64,000 nt of DNA from Tubiluchus corallicola (GCA_030141605.1 JAQGDQ010000888.1:1-64000), one strand, 5' to 3'; positions 1 through 12,065 are shown, numbered from the stretch's first letter. Notes: generated by a model not told the origin, from the sequence alone. Translations and numbers: made by a program.

Positions 1-194
1 ACACCATATCATCTACACTGTCCGACGTCACTGTCTTCACAAATAGTGATTATGATGGTGACAATGACGAAAACAACAACCACATCAGTTTTACTAGTAG
101 CCAGGAAACTTCATCATGTACATTGTCGTGCCTGGAAGTTCGTCAAAGACAGTTATTTGTGGAATTTACAGAAGTGCAGGGAGGGCCAGATTAA
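1..194 (+). CDS. probable C-terminal coding exon of an unidentified gene (5' end outside window)
   Basis: The frame whose codons start at position 3 is open from the window edge to a TAA at 192-194. It encodes an Asn/Asp/Ser-rich stretch followed by a less biased tail ending LFVEFTEVQGGPD. An AATAAA at 392-397 would suit a 3' UTR of about 200 bases. I do not recognise the protein. The bias in composition and the lack of a visible splice acceptor leave open that this is a chance open frame. Confidence 0.4.
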   Translation, partial: TISSTLSDVTVFTNSDYDGDNDENNNHISFTSSQETSSCTLSCLEVRQRQLFVEFTEVQGGPD

Positions 195-1114
195 GGTGTG
201 TTGGTGCATAAGCACACCCAGCATCTAGTGCTCCGGCTGTCCTCTGTCCCGCGTCACCACTTGCACATTTCACGGCTCAAAGCATTTGTAATACAGATTA
301 TGCGATATTATGTATAAAACAAACTCCATTGCTTTATGTAGGACTTATGCCATTTAAATTCTTTATTGACTTTCAAATGAAATTTTAGTTAAATAAATCT
401 TCTACAAAAAAGGTATGATGCCTGCCAACAGCAACAAAAAAAAATAGTCAAATCAAACATTAAGGACAACTTAATAGCTGTGATGTTCTCAGTCAGTAGG
501 TGGCAGCACCTGTGTGTGTGTGCAAAAAAAGTTGCATTGACTGGCACAGATTTTGGTGTTCAAAACTGCAAGGTTTGCTAATTTCATCTTAAACTGTACA
601 TCTTAGAGATAACAACAATGAATCAACAGCCTAGTGAAACCTTGCAAAAATATTTTGCACATAGTTGAAACTGTGTGAAATTATAAATACTCTTAGGCCC
701 ATCCACTAGTTATCATTAATGCACGAACATTTTACATGGTTTTGCAAACTACCATTTTGTTGACTCTTGACTTTGTTGAGTACAGGAGCAGACAAAGACA
801 TTTTGGCGATACGGGATCCTTGTTTGTGGCTAGCCCTCTGGTTTGATGGAATCTGCGATGCGTGGACCACCACAAATGGTTTTGGTGCGGTTCTTTGTTT
901 TGGACGTATGTTCAAGGATGGCTGGACCCATGGTACCACGACCCAATGATGCCCATTGATATTGCTGCAGAGACTAAGAATTCTTCTTTGGTAACTATCC
1001 TATCCAATCCAATCCTCCTATTAAACCTGGGTTGGGGTTAACCGAATTTCGTTGTATGTAAGTACAGTAGTGATTTGTAGAGTTATCTTGAAATTGCTAT
1101 TAAATCAATTTTTG
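195..1114. other. non-coding stretch
   Basis: Possible 3' UTR and intergenic DNA with an AATAAA at 392-397. Short open frames near 700-950 on both strands show no recognisable protein. A CTCF-like core, AGTAGGTGGCAG, lies near 494. Confidence 0.5.
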
Positions 1115-2407
1115 CATGTTTTATAGAAAAAAGCAATGATGTTTGTTTGTCCACCTGTTCATCCTGGTTATTTCTAAACACAAATGATAATGGCACAAAA
1201 ATAACATCATTTTTAACCAAACTGCTTTACCCTCGTGAAATTTTGGATAAAAACATATGAAAAGGTTTTATAATCTTTCTTTTTATTATTTTTATTCACA
1301 TGTGATAAACTTTGGCACGTTTGGACCAAATAAAAGACAACACTTGTTTCGTATTCCTGGCAAAACTATTTATTCTTTTATATAATACACCACAGAATGT
1401 CGCAAATGGTGCCAGAGGTTGTCACATTTGTTAATGTGCAAACTTTTTAAAGTAATTGCAAAAGGGCACCTCTAACCCTTTCACTATGGAAGGCTGCAAC
1501 TGCCGCACATCTCACAATAAGCGCAGTTACCCAGGTCTGTTTATTTCACTGCTACAGCCAAGCACAAACATTGTAGAAAAGTTTAACAGCCCAGGCATCG
1601 TGGTTGCGTCGCAACAAATAATGCTAACAAGCCAATCAACATCTGAAGCCAGGTGCATTCCATAATACTGTACTGTATAGTATGTTCTCACGCAAAATTG
1701 CTTGTTGATAGTTGATGAAACGTGTTTAGTCATTTGTTCTGCATTCTTGTAAAATAATTGCATATTATGGAATAGTAATATGGACTTCTGTGTAAATTGG
1801 CTTCTAAACATAAGTATGTAAATATTTGTGTGGGTGTGCACATGTGTGCATGCATGAGGGCATATATGTGTGCGCGGATGTGTGTGCATGTGTATAAATG
1901 AAACTAATAATCAATATCAGCATTTAATAAAAAATGGCTATTTGTTTATTTACAATATTCTCTTTTAGTAACATGCCACCAAAAGTTATTGTCAAATGTG
2001 CAAAAGGCAGTGCAGCCCTGTTAAAAGCCACTATGTAGTGAAAGGGTTAGAGGTGCCCTTTTGCAATTACTTTGAAAAAAGTTTGCACATTAACAAATGT
2101 GACAACCTCTGGCACCATTTGCGACATTCTGTGGTGTATTATATAAAAGAATAAATAGTTTTGCCAGGAATACGAAACAAGTGTTGTTTTTATTTGGTCC
2201 AAACGTGCCAAAGTTTATCACATGTGAATAAAAATAATAAAAAGAAAGATTATAAAACCTTTCATATGTTTTTATCCAAAATTTCACGAGGGTAAAGCAG
2301 TTTGGTTAAAAATGATGTTATTTTTGTGCCATTATCATTTGTGTTTAGAAATAACCAGGATGAACAGGTGGACAAACAAACATCATTGCTTTTTTCTATA
2401 AAACATG
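1115..2407. mobile_element. foldback-type element with 372-bp inverted arms
   Basis: The arm 1115-1486 is an almost exact reverse complement of 2036-2407. The outer ends are CATGTTTTATAG and CTATAAAACATG; the inner ends are AACCCTTTCACTA and its complement. The ~550-bp centre has TG-rich simple sequence and no transposase. Few mismatches between the arms imply a recent insertion or gene conversion. This fits a foldback element or a non-autonomous DNA transposon with very long terminal inverted repeats. Confidence 0.8.
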
Positions 2408-3567
2408 TAATCCAAGTGTCACTTAACCCTTGACCTTTTCACGATCATCATCAATCGCTGGAACTGTGAAAGGGCTTATTTGTTTGGTGCAAAGTCTCGT
2501 TAGTCCACGGAAATTGAAGATTTTATTTTGCTAAAGCAAGAAAGGTTTTTGGCATGTAGCCAACTGTAGTTTTCATGCTGACTGGCTGCATTATCAAACG
2601 TTTCTTTTGACGAAAAAAGGCTTTTGGTAATGGACAATGCAAATACATTTCCAAAAAATTCACGAATAACAACATTTTCGAAAACAAAATTGTCAAGTGG
2701 TAGTTGTAAAAGTAAATTGCAGTATTTCTGTGAATAAATGTGATACTTATTAGCAATTAATGAATAGCAAATGTTATTTAATGCGGCTATTATTCAGATG
2801 CTGATTTTCAAAATCCTTAATGAACAAACTTTTGTATAAATGCAGTTAAAATCATCTCGGTTTCATTCAGTGCAAGTCCAGGTATAGGTTTTATTCAGTT
2901 CAGGTTTCTTTCCCTATAAGGAAAATTTGCCAAGTTATTTGACTGTAATCCTTTGGCAGTCTTAAATTTGTATTTGTTTCACTATTACTTTTTTTAGCAT
3001 TTGTTGACTTCTCCTTTAATTTTTTACAGAAATTACAGAAACCGTGCTGTCGCTCATTGTTTCTTGTTTTGCTCTGCTATTTTTCTTGCATCAGAGTAAA
3101 TTGCAAAGTCAAAAAAATCTAAATCAAATATAATCGTAGAGGGGAAATTGTCAAGCTTTTGTAACATATAGGAGTTTATATTTTTGATTATCTTAATTGC
3201 ATAATAATGTTGTATATAAAGTGATTTAAAATGTAGAATTTAGAAGTAAATAAGTTTAAATGTCTAATAATTAGACAATCATATCAACTGCAAAACGCAC
3301 AAATACGTGTAAGATTTAAAGTTTATTATCTTTCCTTGCTGCAGTTTTACCATAAAATAATAATAATTAGTCTGGCATTTGTAATTTATTATTACTAAAT
3401 CATATGCAGTAGGGCTTTAATTTCTTACATGGAATTTTTTTGATACAGTAACAAGTTTTGTAAAATTCAACGACACTACACAAGTGTTGTTTAAACGTAC
3501 GTACTGTATTTATTTACTAGATTAAAATAAACTTGTGATTTGCGAATCCTGAAAATGGATTTTTTGC
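2408..3567. other. AT-rich non-coding stretch
   Basis: No exon or repeat recognised except a ~50-bp motif near 2425-2475 (CGATCATCATCAATC) that recurs at 35395-35445, suggesting dispersed repeat debris. Confidence 0.5.
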
Positions 3568-4696
3568 ATCATTGACTGATATAGGACACCGTCAACTAAG
3601 TCATTGACTGATATAGGACACCGTCAACTAAGTCATTGACTGATATAGGACACCGTCAACTAAGTCATTGACTGAACACTGTCAACAAAGTCATTGACTG
3701 ATATAGGACACCGTCAACTAAGTCATTGACTGATATAGGACACCGTCAACTAAGTCATTGACTGATATAGGACACCGTCAACTAAGTCATTGGCTGATAT
3801 AGGACACTGTCAACAAAGTCATTGACTGATATAGGACACCGTCAACTAAGTCATTGACTGATATAGGACACCGTCAACTAAGTCATTGACTGATATAGGA
3901 CACCGTCAACTAAGTCATTGGCTGATATAGGACACCGTCAAGTAAGTCATTGACAACACCAACAAGTCATTGACTGATATAGGACACCGTCAACTAAGTC
4001 ATTGACTGATATAGGACACCGTCAACTAAGTCATTGACTGATATAGGACACCGTCAACTAAGTCATTGACTGATATAGGACACCGTCAACTAAGTCATTG
4101 ACTGATATAGGACACCCTCAACTAAGTCATTGACTGATATAGGACACCGTCAACTAAGTCATTGACTGATATAGGACACCGTCAACTAAGTCATTGACTG
4201 ATACAGGACACCGTCAACTAAGTCATTGACTGATACAGGACACCGTCAACTAAGTCATTGACTGATATAGGACACCGTCAACTAAGTCATTGACTGAACA
4301 CTGTCAACAAAGTCATTGACTGATATAGGACACCGTCAACTAAGTCATTGACTGATATAGGACACCGTCAACTAAGTCATTGACTGATATAGGACACCGT
4401 CAACTAAGTCATTGACTGATATAGGACACCGTCAACTAAGTCATTGACTGATATAGGACACCGTCAACTAAGTCATTGACTGATATAGGACACCGTCAAC
4501 TAAGTCATTGACTGATATAGGACACCGTCAACTAAGTCATTGACTGATATAGGACACCGTCAACTAAGTCATTGACTGATACAGGACACTGTCAACTAAG
4601 TCATTGACTGATATAGGACACCGTCAACTAAGTCATTGACTGATATAGGACACCGTCAACTAAGTCATTGACTGATATAGGACACGGTCAACTAAG
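3568..4696. repeat. minisatellite, 32-bp unit, ~34 copies
   Basis: Direct tandem copies of a 32-bp unit built on AGTCATTGACTGATATAGG followed by ACACCGTCAACTA. Most copies are identical; a few are shortened (near 3665, 3950, 4295). Each unit contains the short palindrome GTCATTGAC. Confidence 0.97.
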
Positions 4697-4809
4697 ACTT
4701 GGCAAAAAACTGAAATACAACGTTTACTGATACATAATCTGTAGTGCAGACAGTTGCTGATTTCCCCAGTTAAAATTAGAAGTTGTAATTTTAGAAAATC
4801 CAGACAACA

Positions 4810-5687
4810 GTGTTATGGAGATCACTGGCATCTATTAGAATTAAATAGAACATTGTAGAATGTTCCATTAGAATAATCGTCTTACCTTGTAGAATGTTCC
4901 GTTAGAATAATCGTCTTACCTTGTAGAATGTTCCGTTAGAATAATCGTCTTACCTTGTAGAATGTTCCGTTAGAATAATCGTCTTACCTTGTAGAATGTT
5001 CTAGAACGACTCGTCTAGAATGTTCCCTGGCACGCTATATAAGGCGAAGCAGGCCGCTGAGACACACGCAGATTCACACGGACGCCACTAACACATTCTC
5101 TTGTATACTTTTCACGTTTACTGTAAACATTTCGCGTTCCTTCATACTTTTGTGTTGTAGAATTCTCGCTTAATAAACTACAGTCTAGCCTCGTTATCTC
5201 GCCGTTCGTTATGCCGCCAAACTCGTCTCTCGCCATAGAAAGTACCAGGACGGATTTCCTGCTTTGATATTTACCTCGTTAAGTCGCCACCCTCGCTTCT
5301 CCCCCCCACCACAAACAAAACAACATATGTCGCCAAACAGACAAACTCAGAGGTGAATCGATCAATACATATACCGCGTGTCGATCAATATAACCGCGGT
5401 ATGTAGACAATGCTGCTGTACTCGATAGACAGACGTAATTAATCTAGTGTGTGTCTCACCAGGATTAGATTAGAGCAACCAAAAAACCAAAACAAAACAC
5501 ATGTTAATCAGCTATTATGTATATACATGTATTCGTTATATTCCCGTTATCTCGCCATACTCGCCTCTCACCAAAAATTTGCCATAGACGGACAGTGGCG
5601 AGATAACGAGGCTAGACTGTAGTTTAATTTGACGAAGTGTTTTCTGGTTTTTTCTACGAGCCTTCCGAGAGAAACAAAACACAACAA
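4810..5687 (+). mobile_element. solo-LTR-like element, copy 1, interrupted by a MITE
   Basis: Excluding the insert at 5181-5619, this sequence matches 17535-17893 in reverse. It has TG...CA-like ends (TGTTATGGAG to ACAACA), a TATATAAG box near 5035, AATAAA near 5172 and an internal 34-bp tandem repeat (TAGAATGTTCCGTTAGAATA) in about 4.5 copies at 4853-5000. A promoter plus poly(A) signal inside a dispersed repeat suggests an LTR. No clean target duplication was found, so the class is inferred. Confidence 0.55.
5181..5619. mobile_element. Tc1/mariner-type MITE with TA target duplication
   Basis: The terminal inverted repeats are CAGTCTAGCCTCGTTATCTC and its complement, flanked by TA at 5179-5180 and 5620-5621. 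The homologous copy at 17535-17893 lacks the insert and has one TA at that point, so the 439-bp insertion and its TA duplication are shown directly by comparison within the window. There is no transposase frame. Confidence 0.92.
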
Positions 5688-5689
5688 AG

Positions 5690-6650
5690 AGACCACAAGG
5701 ACAAACAATAATTATTAAAAAGAACACTTATTATCACAGATAAGTCAAGAATACTAGTTGCCGTGAATTCAAGCGTTCAGTCCATAGAATCTATTCTTCT
5801 TTCACATTCAAGTGCAAGTTATGTGTGATTTTGAAGTCTGTAAATGTGCAAATGCATTAGACATGCAGTGTGTTGCTTCAATTCAATTCAAAATGTGCAT
5901 TTATTTCCATATTCCTGATATAACTGAGGCAAGTAAATGTATTTAATTAGCAATGGAAATAGGATGGCGAAAGACCAAGAAGGTAAACTAGTCAAGCCAT
6001 CCTTCAATGGATGTATGTGATTATTGGAATGACACTGTAGCTATTTCACTCACGAATAGTATTTAAATTACATTATTACTACAGTAGTTTACTTAGCAAC
6101 TTGATCTGTTTAAAATTCACTAATCAACTTTAAATAACTGAAGGATGAAAATGCAATCAAAGATATCTAAACATAGAGGAAAATGATGAAGAAAAAGCAA
6201 TGGTAAGTAAAAGCCAAATAATGTGGTACAAATGAATATAAAAATGATCAAAATTCAAGCTGTCATACTGTCCATGTATAACTCAAAATGAGAAAAACAT
6301 GCAAAATAATAACAATAATATTAAATAAAAAATAAATTAAATGAAGTGAAAAGTAAGCTAGCCAAACAGAAATTTAAATAAACTTTCAAATAGGGAACTG
6401 AATCAAACTGCAAAATATGTGCATTAAAATAATAACAAACGTGTCTGATTAATAAACAAAACAAAAGAAAAACAAATAAGATCAGCTAAGTTTGTGATTG
6501 TAATTCATGCAGTCGTATCCTAATAAATACACGAATATGATATTTTCCTAGATAATAAACTTGTGACAGATTTTTTCTATCATAAAGCACTATTATGCTT
6601 TTAAATTTAGAATGAGTTGAAATAGCCAGTTGCTTTTGCACTAGTTTTTC
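5690..6650. other. AT-rich non-coding stretch
   Basis: I see no coding exon. Near 5960-6005 is a short sequence (ATGGCGAAAGACCA) related to a LINE-tail sequence at 25540-25560. Confidence 0.4.
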
Positions 6651-6654
6651 GTAC

Positions 6655-7165
6655 AGCTCAAGAGTACATTGACCAGAGTGCATTGATGTATGGAGTTACA
6701 TAAAGGTATGGACATACGGGGCTAGAGTACATTGACCAGAGTGCAATGAAGGATTGCGTTACATAAAGGTATGGACATACGGGGCAAGAGTACATTGACC
6801 AGAGTGCAATGATGTATGGAGTTACATAAAGGTATGGACATACGGGGCAAGTGTACATTGACCAGAGTGCAATGATGTATGGAGTTACATAAAGGTATGG
6901 ACATACGGGGCAAGAGTACATTGACCAGAGTGCAATGATGTATGGAGTTACATAAAGGTATGGACATACGGGGCAAGAGTACATTGACCAGAGTGCAATG
7001 ATGTATGGAGTTACATAAAGGTATGGACATACGGGGCAAGAGTACATTGACCAGAGTGCAATGATGTATGGAGTTACATAAAGGTATGGACATACGGGGC
7101 AAGAGTACATTGACCAGAGTGCAAAGATGTATGGAGTTACATAAAGGTATGCAGACCAATGGACA
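6655..7165. repeat. minisatellite, 63-bp unit, ~8 copies
   Basis: Tandem 63-bp units containing GGTATGGACATACGGGGCAA and GAGTACATTGACCAGAGTGC. Because 63 is a multiple of three, long open frames run through the array on the - strand; they only repeat 21-residue blocks and are not taken as genes. Confidence 0.97.
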
Positions 7166-7589
7166 TACGCGGCAATTAAACGACAGCGCGTCAGGTGAGA
7201 GTATCGTCACGTGACAGGTGAGTTGTTTTAGCTTGAAGAAAGAATGTATCAGATGAAAAAACATGCATTTCTGTAAGCCGTGATACACTAACATTAAGAA
7301 TCAAAGTTGAATAAGTTTATCTCGTGTTTGTAGGGCACAATTATGGAATTTTTACATTGCAGACATAAAGGTTAGCTGCCAGACGTATTTGGTCATAGCA
7401 TAATATTGTTAAATGTTTTATGCTGGTAAAGCAATATTACTACTAAAATCACTCATTGTTCAATAATTTGTTGAATAAATGAGAACAATGGCGTTTAGTA
7501 GTATAACATGTGATTATGTTCTTCTTTGGGTTACGATATGATGCAGGGTTATAGAAAGGGGCACCATCAACAAAAAGTTGGGAACTACT

Positions 7590-7960
7590 GGTATAGAACA
7601 TTATGTACTAATTATGTATTTAATAGAAACTTAATAGGTAACGAATAAGCAGATCAGTAGAAAAGAAATTGATACAGTAAATTATGCACTAATTATGTAT
7701 TTACAAAAAGCCAAATAGGTAATGATTAAGTAGACCTGTAGAAAAATCTACTGTATCGGTTTCCTTTCTACTGGTCTGCATATTCATTACCTATTAGAGT
7801 TTTCGTAAATACATAATTAGCGCATTACTGTAGACTCTGCCTATACAAACTGATTGTATTTTTACCACTGATAATGACAGCAATAGCTCTGTCAAAATGC
7901 TTGACATGATTTTTAAATATGTAAATTAAAATTTTTAATACAGTTGTGGTGTTTTAAATA
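7590..7960. repeat. dispersed retroelement-like repeat W, copy 1, with foldback
   Basis: Shares with 9695-10520 and 28290-28812 the blocks ACTAATTATGTATTTAC, ACTGTATC and a terminal CTGATAATGACAG hairpin. The segment 7690-7825 folds on itself because a copy of ACTAATTATGTATTTAC is followed by its reverse complement. Confidence 0.6.
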
Positions 7961-8044
7961 TAATTGTTTTATGGTGGTTTTTAAAGTATACTTACATCCC
8001 TAAATTGGCTCTAATTGAGTGACTGTTTTTAATTTTAGCTGATC

Positions 8045-8197
8045 ATGACAAGTTTATATATTTCCATCGTACTATTATTACTCATCGTCTGTAGTTCTGG
8101 TAGACATTTTGAGAATCCACACGAGTTGCTTGATACTTGCCTATTAGGAAAAAACCATAAATCACAACCAGGACCAGAAGATGATTTATTTGGTCAG
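8045..8197 (+). CDS. FOLR: folate receptor family protein, first coding exon, alternative A
   Basis: The acceptor TTTTAATTTTAG (AG at 8037-8038) precedes ATG at 8045, so an untranslated exon lies upstream. The 51 codons give a hydrophobic signal peptide (residues 2-16, cleavage probably after CSSG) and the family N-terminus ending KSQPGPEDDLFGQ, which matches KEKPGPEDKLHEQ of vertebrate folate receptors. The donor GTAGGT follows at 8198 in phase 0, compatible with the exon at 13175. A second copy of this exon (10669) encodes 38 of 51 identical residues. This may be an alternative first exon or the remnant of a duplicated gene whose other exons are absent here. Confidence 0.85.
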
Positions 8198-8239
8198 GTA
8201 GGTACTGCAACACAGTTAATCAGAAATTGAAATGGTTTT

Positions 8240-8870
8240 GTATTAATTCAATGCTTTAGTAAATAAGTGGCACTGCTTGATTCGTTTCCATGAGTCATTT
8301 TCCACTATTTAACAGAATTTCTAAAGGAAATCATTGCAAGAACAACAATGTTACCTTTGTATTCTAAAAACACATTTTTGGCTCACCTGTTATTTTAATT
8401 TTTTTCCTTGTATTCTAAATTTACCCAATTTCACTGCTATCCTGATTTGTGAGTTGTTCATTACGTTTCCAAGTGTTTTCTGTGTTTCTGCAAATTTCAT
8501 TGCTTGATTGGTGTCAGTGTTATCATTGAATTTTAATAGTCCTAGTATTACTTTTTTAAAGTCATGAGTCCTATTATATATCCAGTTTAAAAAGGTTACT
8601 GTATACCAAAGAACTAAGATATACAATGTGAAAAGGTGTTGGCAAAACTGCCACTTTTTTCATTCATTGAATGACTCATGCGTCCAGTTACATGATTCTG
8701 TTCACCTCCCTATGCCAGGACTCCCTACTCGCTGCAATGCCCCAAATGCATTTATCTCTAAGGATCAATGCTGAAGTGGGTAAACTGTTCTGTATCTAAA
8801 TCAAATTATTAATGTTAATACCTCTCCTCCTGCAGTTTTTTTAGCTGGTTCTATGGGTTTGTTGAAGAGC
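8240..8870. other. intronic DNA
   Basis: No exon or recognisable repeat seen between alternative first exon A and the LINE fragment. Confidence 0.5.
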
Positions 8871-8875
8871 TATTT

Positions 8876-9085
8876 TTACTGGATTATCATCATATGCCTA
8901 ATCCATGTTAAACGGCGTCTTTTTATTTTTCTTGTCCAAGATTCTTCTTTTATTTTTTCATATAGATCTTTGTTTGAAAGTTTCTTTGGCCATCTAATAC
9001 CCAAAATGTTTCTGTAATTTCGCCTTTGAAACGCATCGATTTCGGCTTTATGAAAATGTAATGCTGAAAATGTAACGCCTCGTCG
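8876..9085 (-). pseudogene. LINE reverse-transcriptase C-terminal fragment
   Basis: The - strand frame encodes RNYRNILGIRWPKKLSN, DLYEKIKEE and KIKRRRLTWIRHMM. This is the pattern seen at the C-terminal side of non-LTR retrotransposon reverse transcriptases (…RRLLGIRW…N..LY..I…IKRRRLRW.GH). Upstream homology is lost by frameshift. It is a dead 5'-truncated copy inside the FOLR intron. Confidence 0.75.
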
Positions 9086-9694
9086 TTGGCCCGTTTGAAA
9101 CAATGAGGGGAAACCTTAGTGAGCACAAACAATAAAATGTAAACCATAGATAAGAATGCCAATACACAGGAGGGTAGTGTGTGTGCGGGAAGGAAAGAAT
9201 GTGGTAACACTTCTGTTCATCTCTGTGTGCCAATATCATTCACTCCTCTGAAACACATCTTGTTTAAATTTGTTTTAATGTACGCATGTAATGGTAATAT
9301 GTATAGAAGCTATGTAAATACACTGTGGTGCTCCTAGTGACCTTTGCTCCTTCATAATTTTATGTACGTGAGAACCGCACATCAAGATGTTTTAAGCTTA
9401 ACTGCATTCAAGAGAACATATTTATTGCTGTTATAAATACTAAGGTACGCAACTACTATCAGTATTATTATTTTAATAATGGCAGCAGTGCCTTTACTGT
9501 TATCAATCATTATTTTTATCTGTGTTACGAAATTCACAACCGATGAACAGTTTACACGAAGATCAAGTGTTTGTTAGTATAACCTACAACGTGGTTTGCT
9601 TCATTCTATCAGATTGCTGCCTTTCATTAATTTTGGATTCGTTTTTGAAATTATATTTCAATTTTTTATGTAGTTAGGAACAACACAACTTTGT

Positions 9695-10520
9695 TTAAAA
9701 CTTTTACATTAAAAAGTTAAAATCATGCCAAACGTTTCGACTAGCTGCTGCTGTCATCACCAGTTGTAAATTTAGAAACATACAACCAGTTTATATAGGC
9801 AGAGCCTATTATGCACTAATTAAGTAGTTAACAGAAGCCAAATAGGTAATGAATGAGTAGACCAGTAAAGCAATTTAAAGTAAGAATTTGTGGACATTTG
9901 CGTATTTCGTGTAGAACTGGCAAAAAAATTAAAAAATTCTCCTCAATCCAGCATTAATGGCCATATTTGTGCCTCTGGCCACAAAGCCGATTTTCATCAT
10001 CTCAGCATTGTGACCAGAGCTGCAAAAACTGGGACTTGTTAATAAAAGAAACTCTATCTATGTACTCTAATAAGCCTTCTCTTAATGTACAAAACAGCTC
10101 AATTCCTTTAACTTTATTTTCAAATACTTAGCTACTTGTTACTGTATCAATTTCTTTTCATCAGCTCTGCTTAATCATTACCTATTTGGCTTTTGTAAAT
10201 ACATAATTAGTGCTTAAGTTACTGTATCAATTTCTTTACTGGTCTACTTATTCATTGCCTATTTGGCTTTTGTAAATACATAATTAGTGCTTAAGTTACT
10301 GTATCAATTTCTTTACTGGTCTACTTATTCATTGCCTATTTTGCTTTTGTAAATACATAATTAGTGCATAATGAGCTCTGCCAACATAAACTGGTTGTAT
10401 GTTTGTAAATTTACTACTGATGATGACTGCAGCAGCCTGTCGAAGTGTTCGGCACGATTTCAACTTTTTAATGTAAAAGTTTTAATAAAGTTATGTTGTT
10501 TTAACTATAAAGGTTTTTAT
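9695..10520. repeat. repeat W, two head-to-head copies; internal 86-bp tandem triplication
   Basis: The segment 9700-9890 (-) and 10120-10510 (+) are inverted copies carrying a CTGATGATGAC…GAAA-like hairpin and ATGCACTAATTA blocks. Within the + copy, 10140-10370 is a threefold tandem repeat of ~86 bp around GTTACTGTATCAATTTCTTT. The paired inverted layout resembles Penelope-like or other non-LTR debris; the class is not proven. Confidence 0.6.
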
Positions 10521-10668
10521 GTTTTTTGTTTTATATTCTGCTCACACAAGATTCAGTTGATCGTGAAGAATTTCTACAATTACAATAAATAAAGTTGCTA
10601 ATTTTGTTTGGTAACGAACACATTTTGGAAAATATGCTAAAAAGGCATTTTTTTAATTTTAGCCAATC

Positions 10669-10821
10669 ATGACAGGTTTCTATATTTCTATCCTGCTATT
10701 ATTACTCATCGCCTGCAGTTCTGGTAGAGATTTTGACGATCCAGAAGAGTTGCTTGATATTTGCTTATTAGGGAGACATCATAAAACAGAACCAGGGCCA
10801 GAAGATGATTTATTTGGTCAG
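10669..10821 (+). CDS. FOLR: folate receptor family protein, first coding exon, alternative B
   Basis: The acceptor TTTTTTAATTTTAG ends at 10662, ATG is at 10669, and the donor GTACCC starts at 10822, phase 0. It encodes a 51-residue signal peptide plus N-terminus (MTGFYISILLLLLIACSSG then …HHKTEPGPEDDLFGQ). Being nearest to exon 2 it is the default partner. Joined with 13175-13363, 15731-15866, 16540-16686 and 18351-18484 it gives 252 aa, close to human FOLR1 (257). The mature chain has exactly 16 cysteines (C32, 52, 60, 61, 83, 91, 100, 104, 130, 134, 141, 147 and four in exon 4), the eight-disulfide set of the family. The predicted product is a secreted, GPI-anchored ligand-binding glycoprotein (sequon N64-V-T). 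Confidence 0.9.
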
Positions 10822-11639
10822 GTACCCACTGCAAAATGCTGACTCGGAGCTTTAAGCTGTTTTTGTATTATAATTATGCACTATATTGTTCAATACTGTA
10901 CGACTAAATTTAACTTTTTATATGCTTTTATTTTATTTACCTGACTAATAAATGATTTAACTTCGTTTTTATTTAAAACGTAAAATACAAAGATGATAAA
11001 GCAATGGATTTTGTAAATACAGTAGTCATTACTTGTATTTTTTTACAAAATTTGTTCACATGTGTATTCGGCTGCCCGTTGATTATTGTTTGCCGCTCTA
11101 AGCGCTGCTAGCGCCATCTATCCACTAAAAATACAAACTCATACAATAAAAATGGTAAATATTTTACGGAATTTCCAAAGAAACTTGTTAAAAGAACAAT
11201 ATTATCAGCAACTTTTTTTACCTTATCTGTGTTATTTATGTTCCACTGAAATACACTGTTATTAAATGTAATTTTATAAGAAGAGCGACGATATTATTAA
11301 TAATTTTTTATTGATATTTATCTGTGTTATCAGCGTCATTATTATCATTGTTATTTAGGCAAGGTATTGATTGTGTGTCTAATATGTTGCTGATGCTATC
11401 GTGGAAACCAATATCATCTGCATTATCTCTGGTATTATTCAAGATTTCACAGCTGCTTTTGGAGTTTATTACCCGTTGTTATCAATTGCTATTACCCGAT
11501 TACCCAGTTAATAAGATCTAGGCAGCATCGGAGGCATTCTGTAATTTGCTGACTAGATCACTGGAGCCAAATAAACAAGAAATTTACAAAGCAAACATAT
11601 CAAGTGAAACTTTAGAGAATAAAAGCAAAATAAGATCAA
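10822..11639. other. intronic DNA
   Basis: AT-rich; a 65-codon open frame at 11324-11521 has no recognisable similarity. Confidence 0.5.
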
Positions 11640-12065
11640 AAGTGAAAAGTCTCTGTTTGCAAGGATGTGAAGTATTGTTCAACTAAGCACGACACTTTTC
11701 TACATAGAAAGTGAAAAGTCTCTGTTTGTAAGGATGCCAAGCATTGTTGAGCTAAGTGTGACATTTTCCTACATAGAAAGTGAAAAGTCTCTGTTTATAA
11801 GGATGCCAAGCGTTGTTGAACTAAGCTTAAAACTTTCCTACATAGCATAGAAAGTGAAAAGTCTCTGTTTGCAAGGATGTGAAATATTGTTCAACTAAGC
11901 ATGACACTTTTATACATAGAAAGTGAAAAGTCTCTGTTTGTAAGGATGCCAAGCGTTGTTAAACTAAGCGTAACATTTTCCTACATAGAAATGAAAAATC
12001 TCTGTTTGTAAGGATGCCAAATGTTATTGAACTAAGCTTAAAACTTTCCTACATAGGAAGTGAAG
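11640..12065. repeat. minisatellite, ~70-bp unit, ~6 diverged copies
   Basis: Tandem units starting GTGAAAAGTCTCTGTTTG and containing AAGGATGCCAAGCGTTGTTG, with period 69-73 bp. Copies differ by many substitutions, so it is older than the neighbouring arrays. Confidence 0.93.

Noticed and set aside
3568-4696. CRISPR-like array of 32-bp repeats
   Set aside because: There are no variable spacers; units are directly contiguous in an animal genome, so this is a minisatellite.
6658-7294. Long - strand open frames (150 and 190 codons)
   Set aside because: They only translate the 63-bp tandem repeat, whose length is a multiple of three; two frames are open at once, with no splice or start support.
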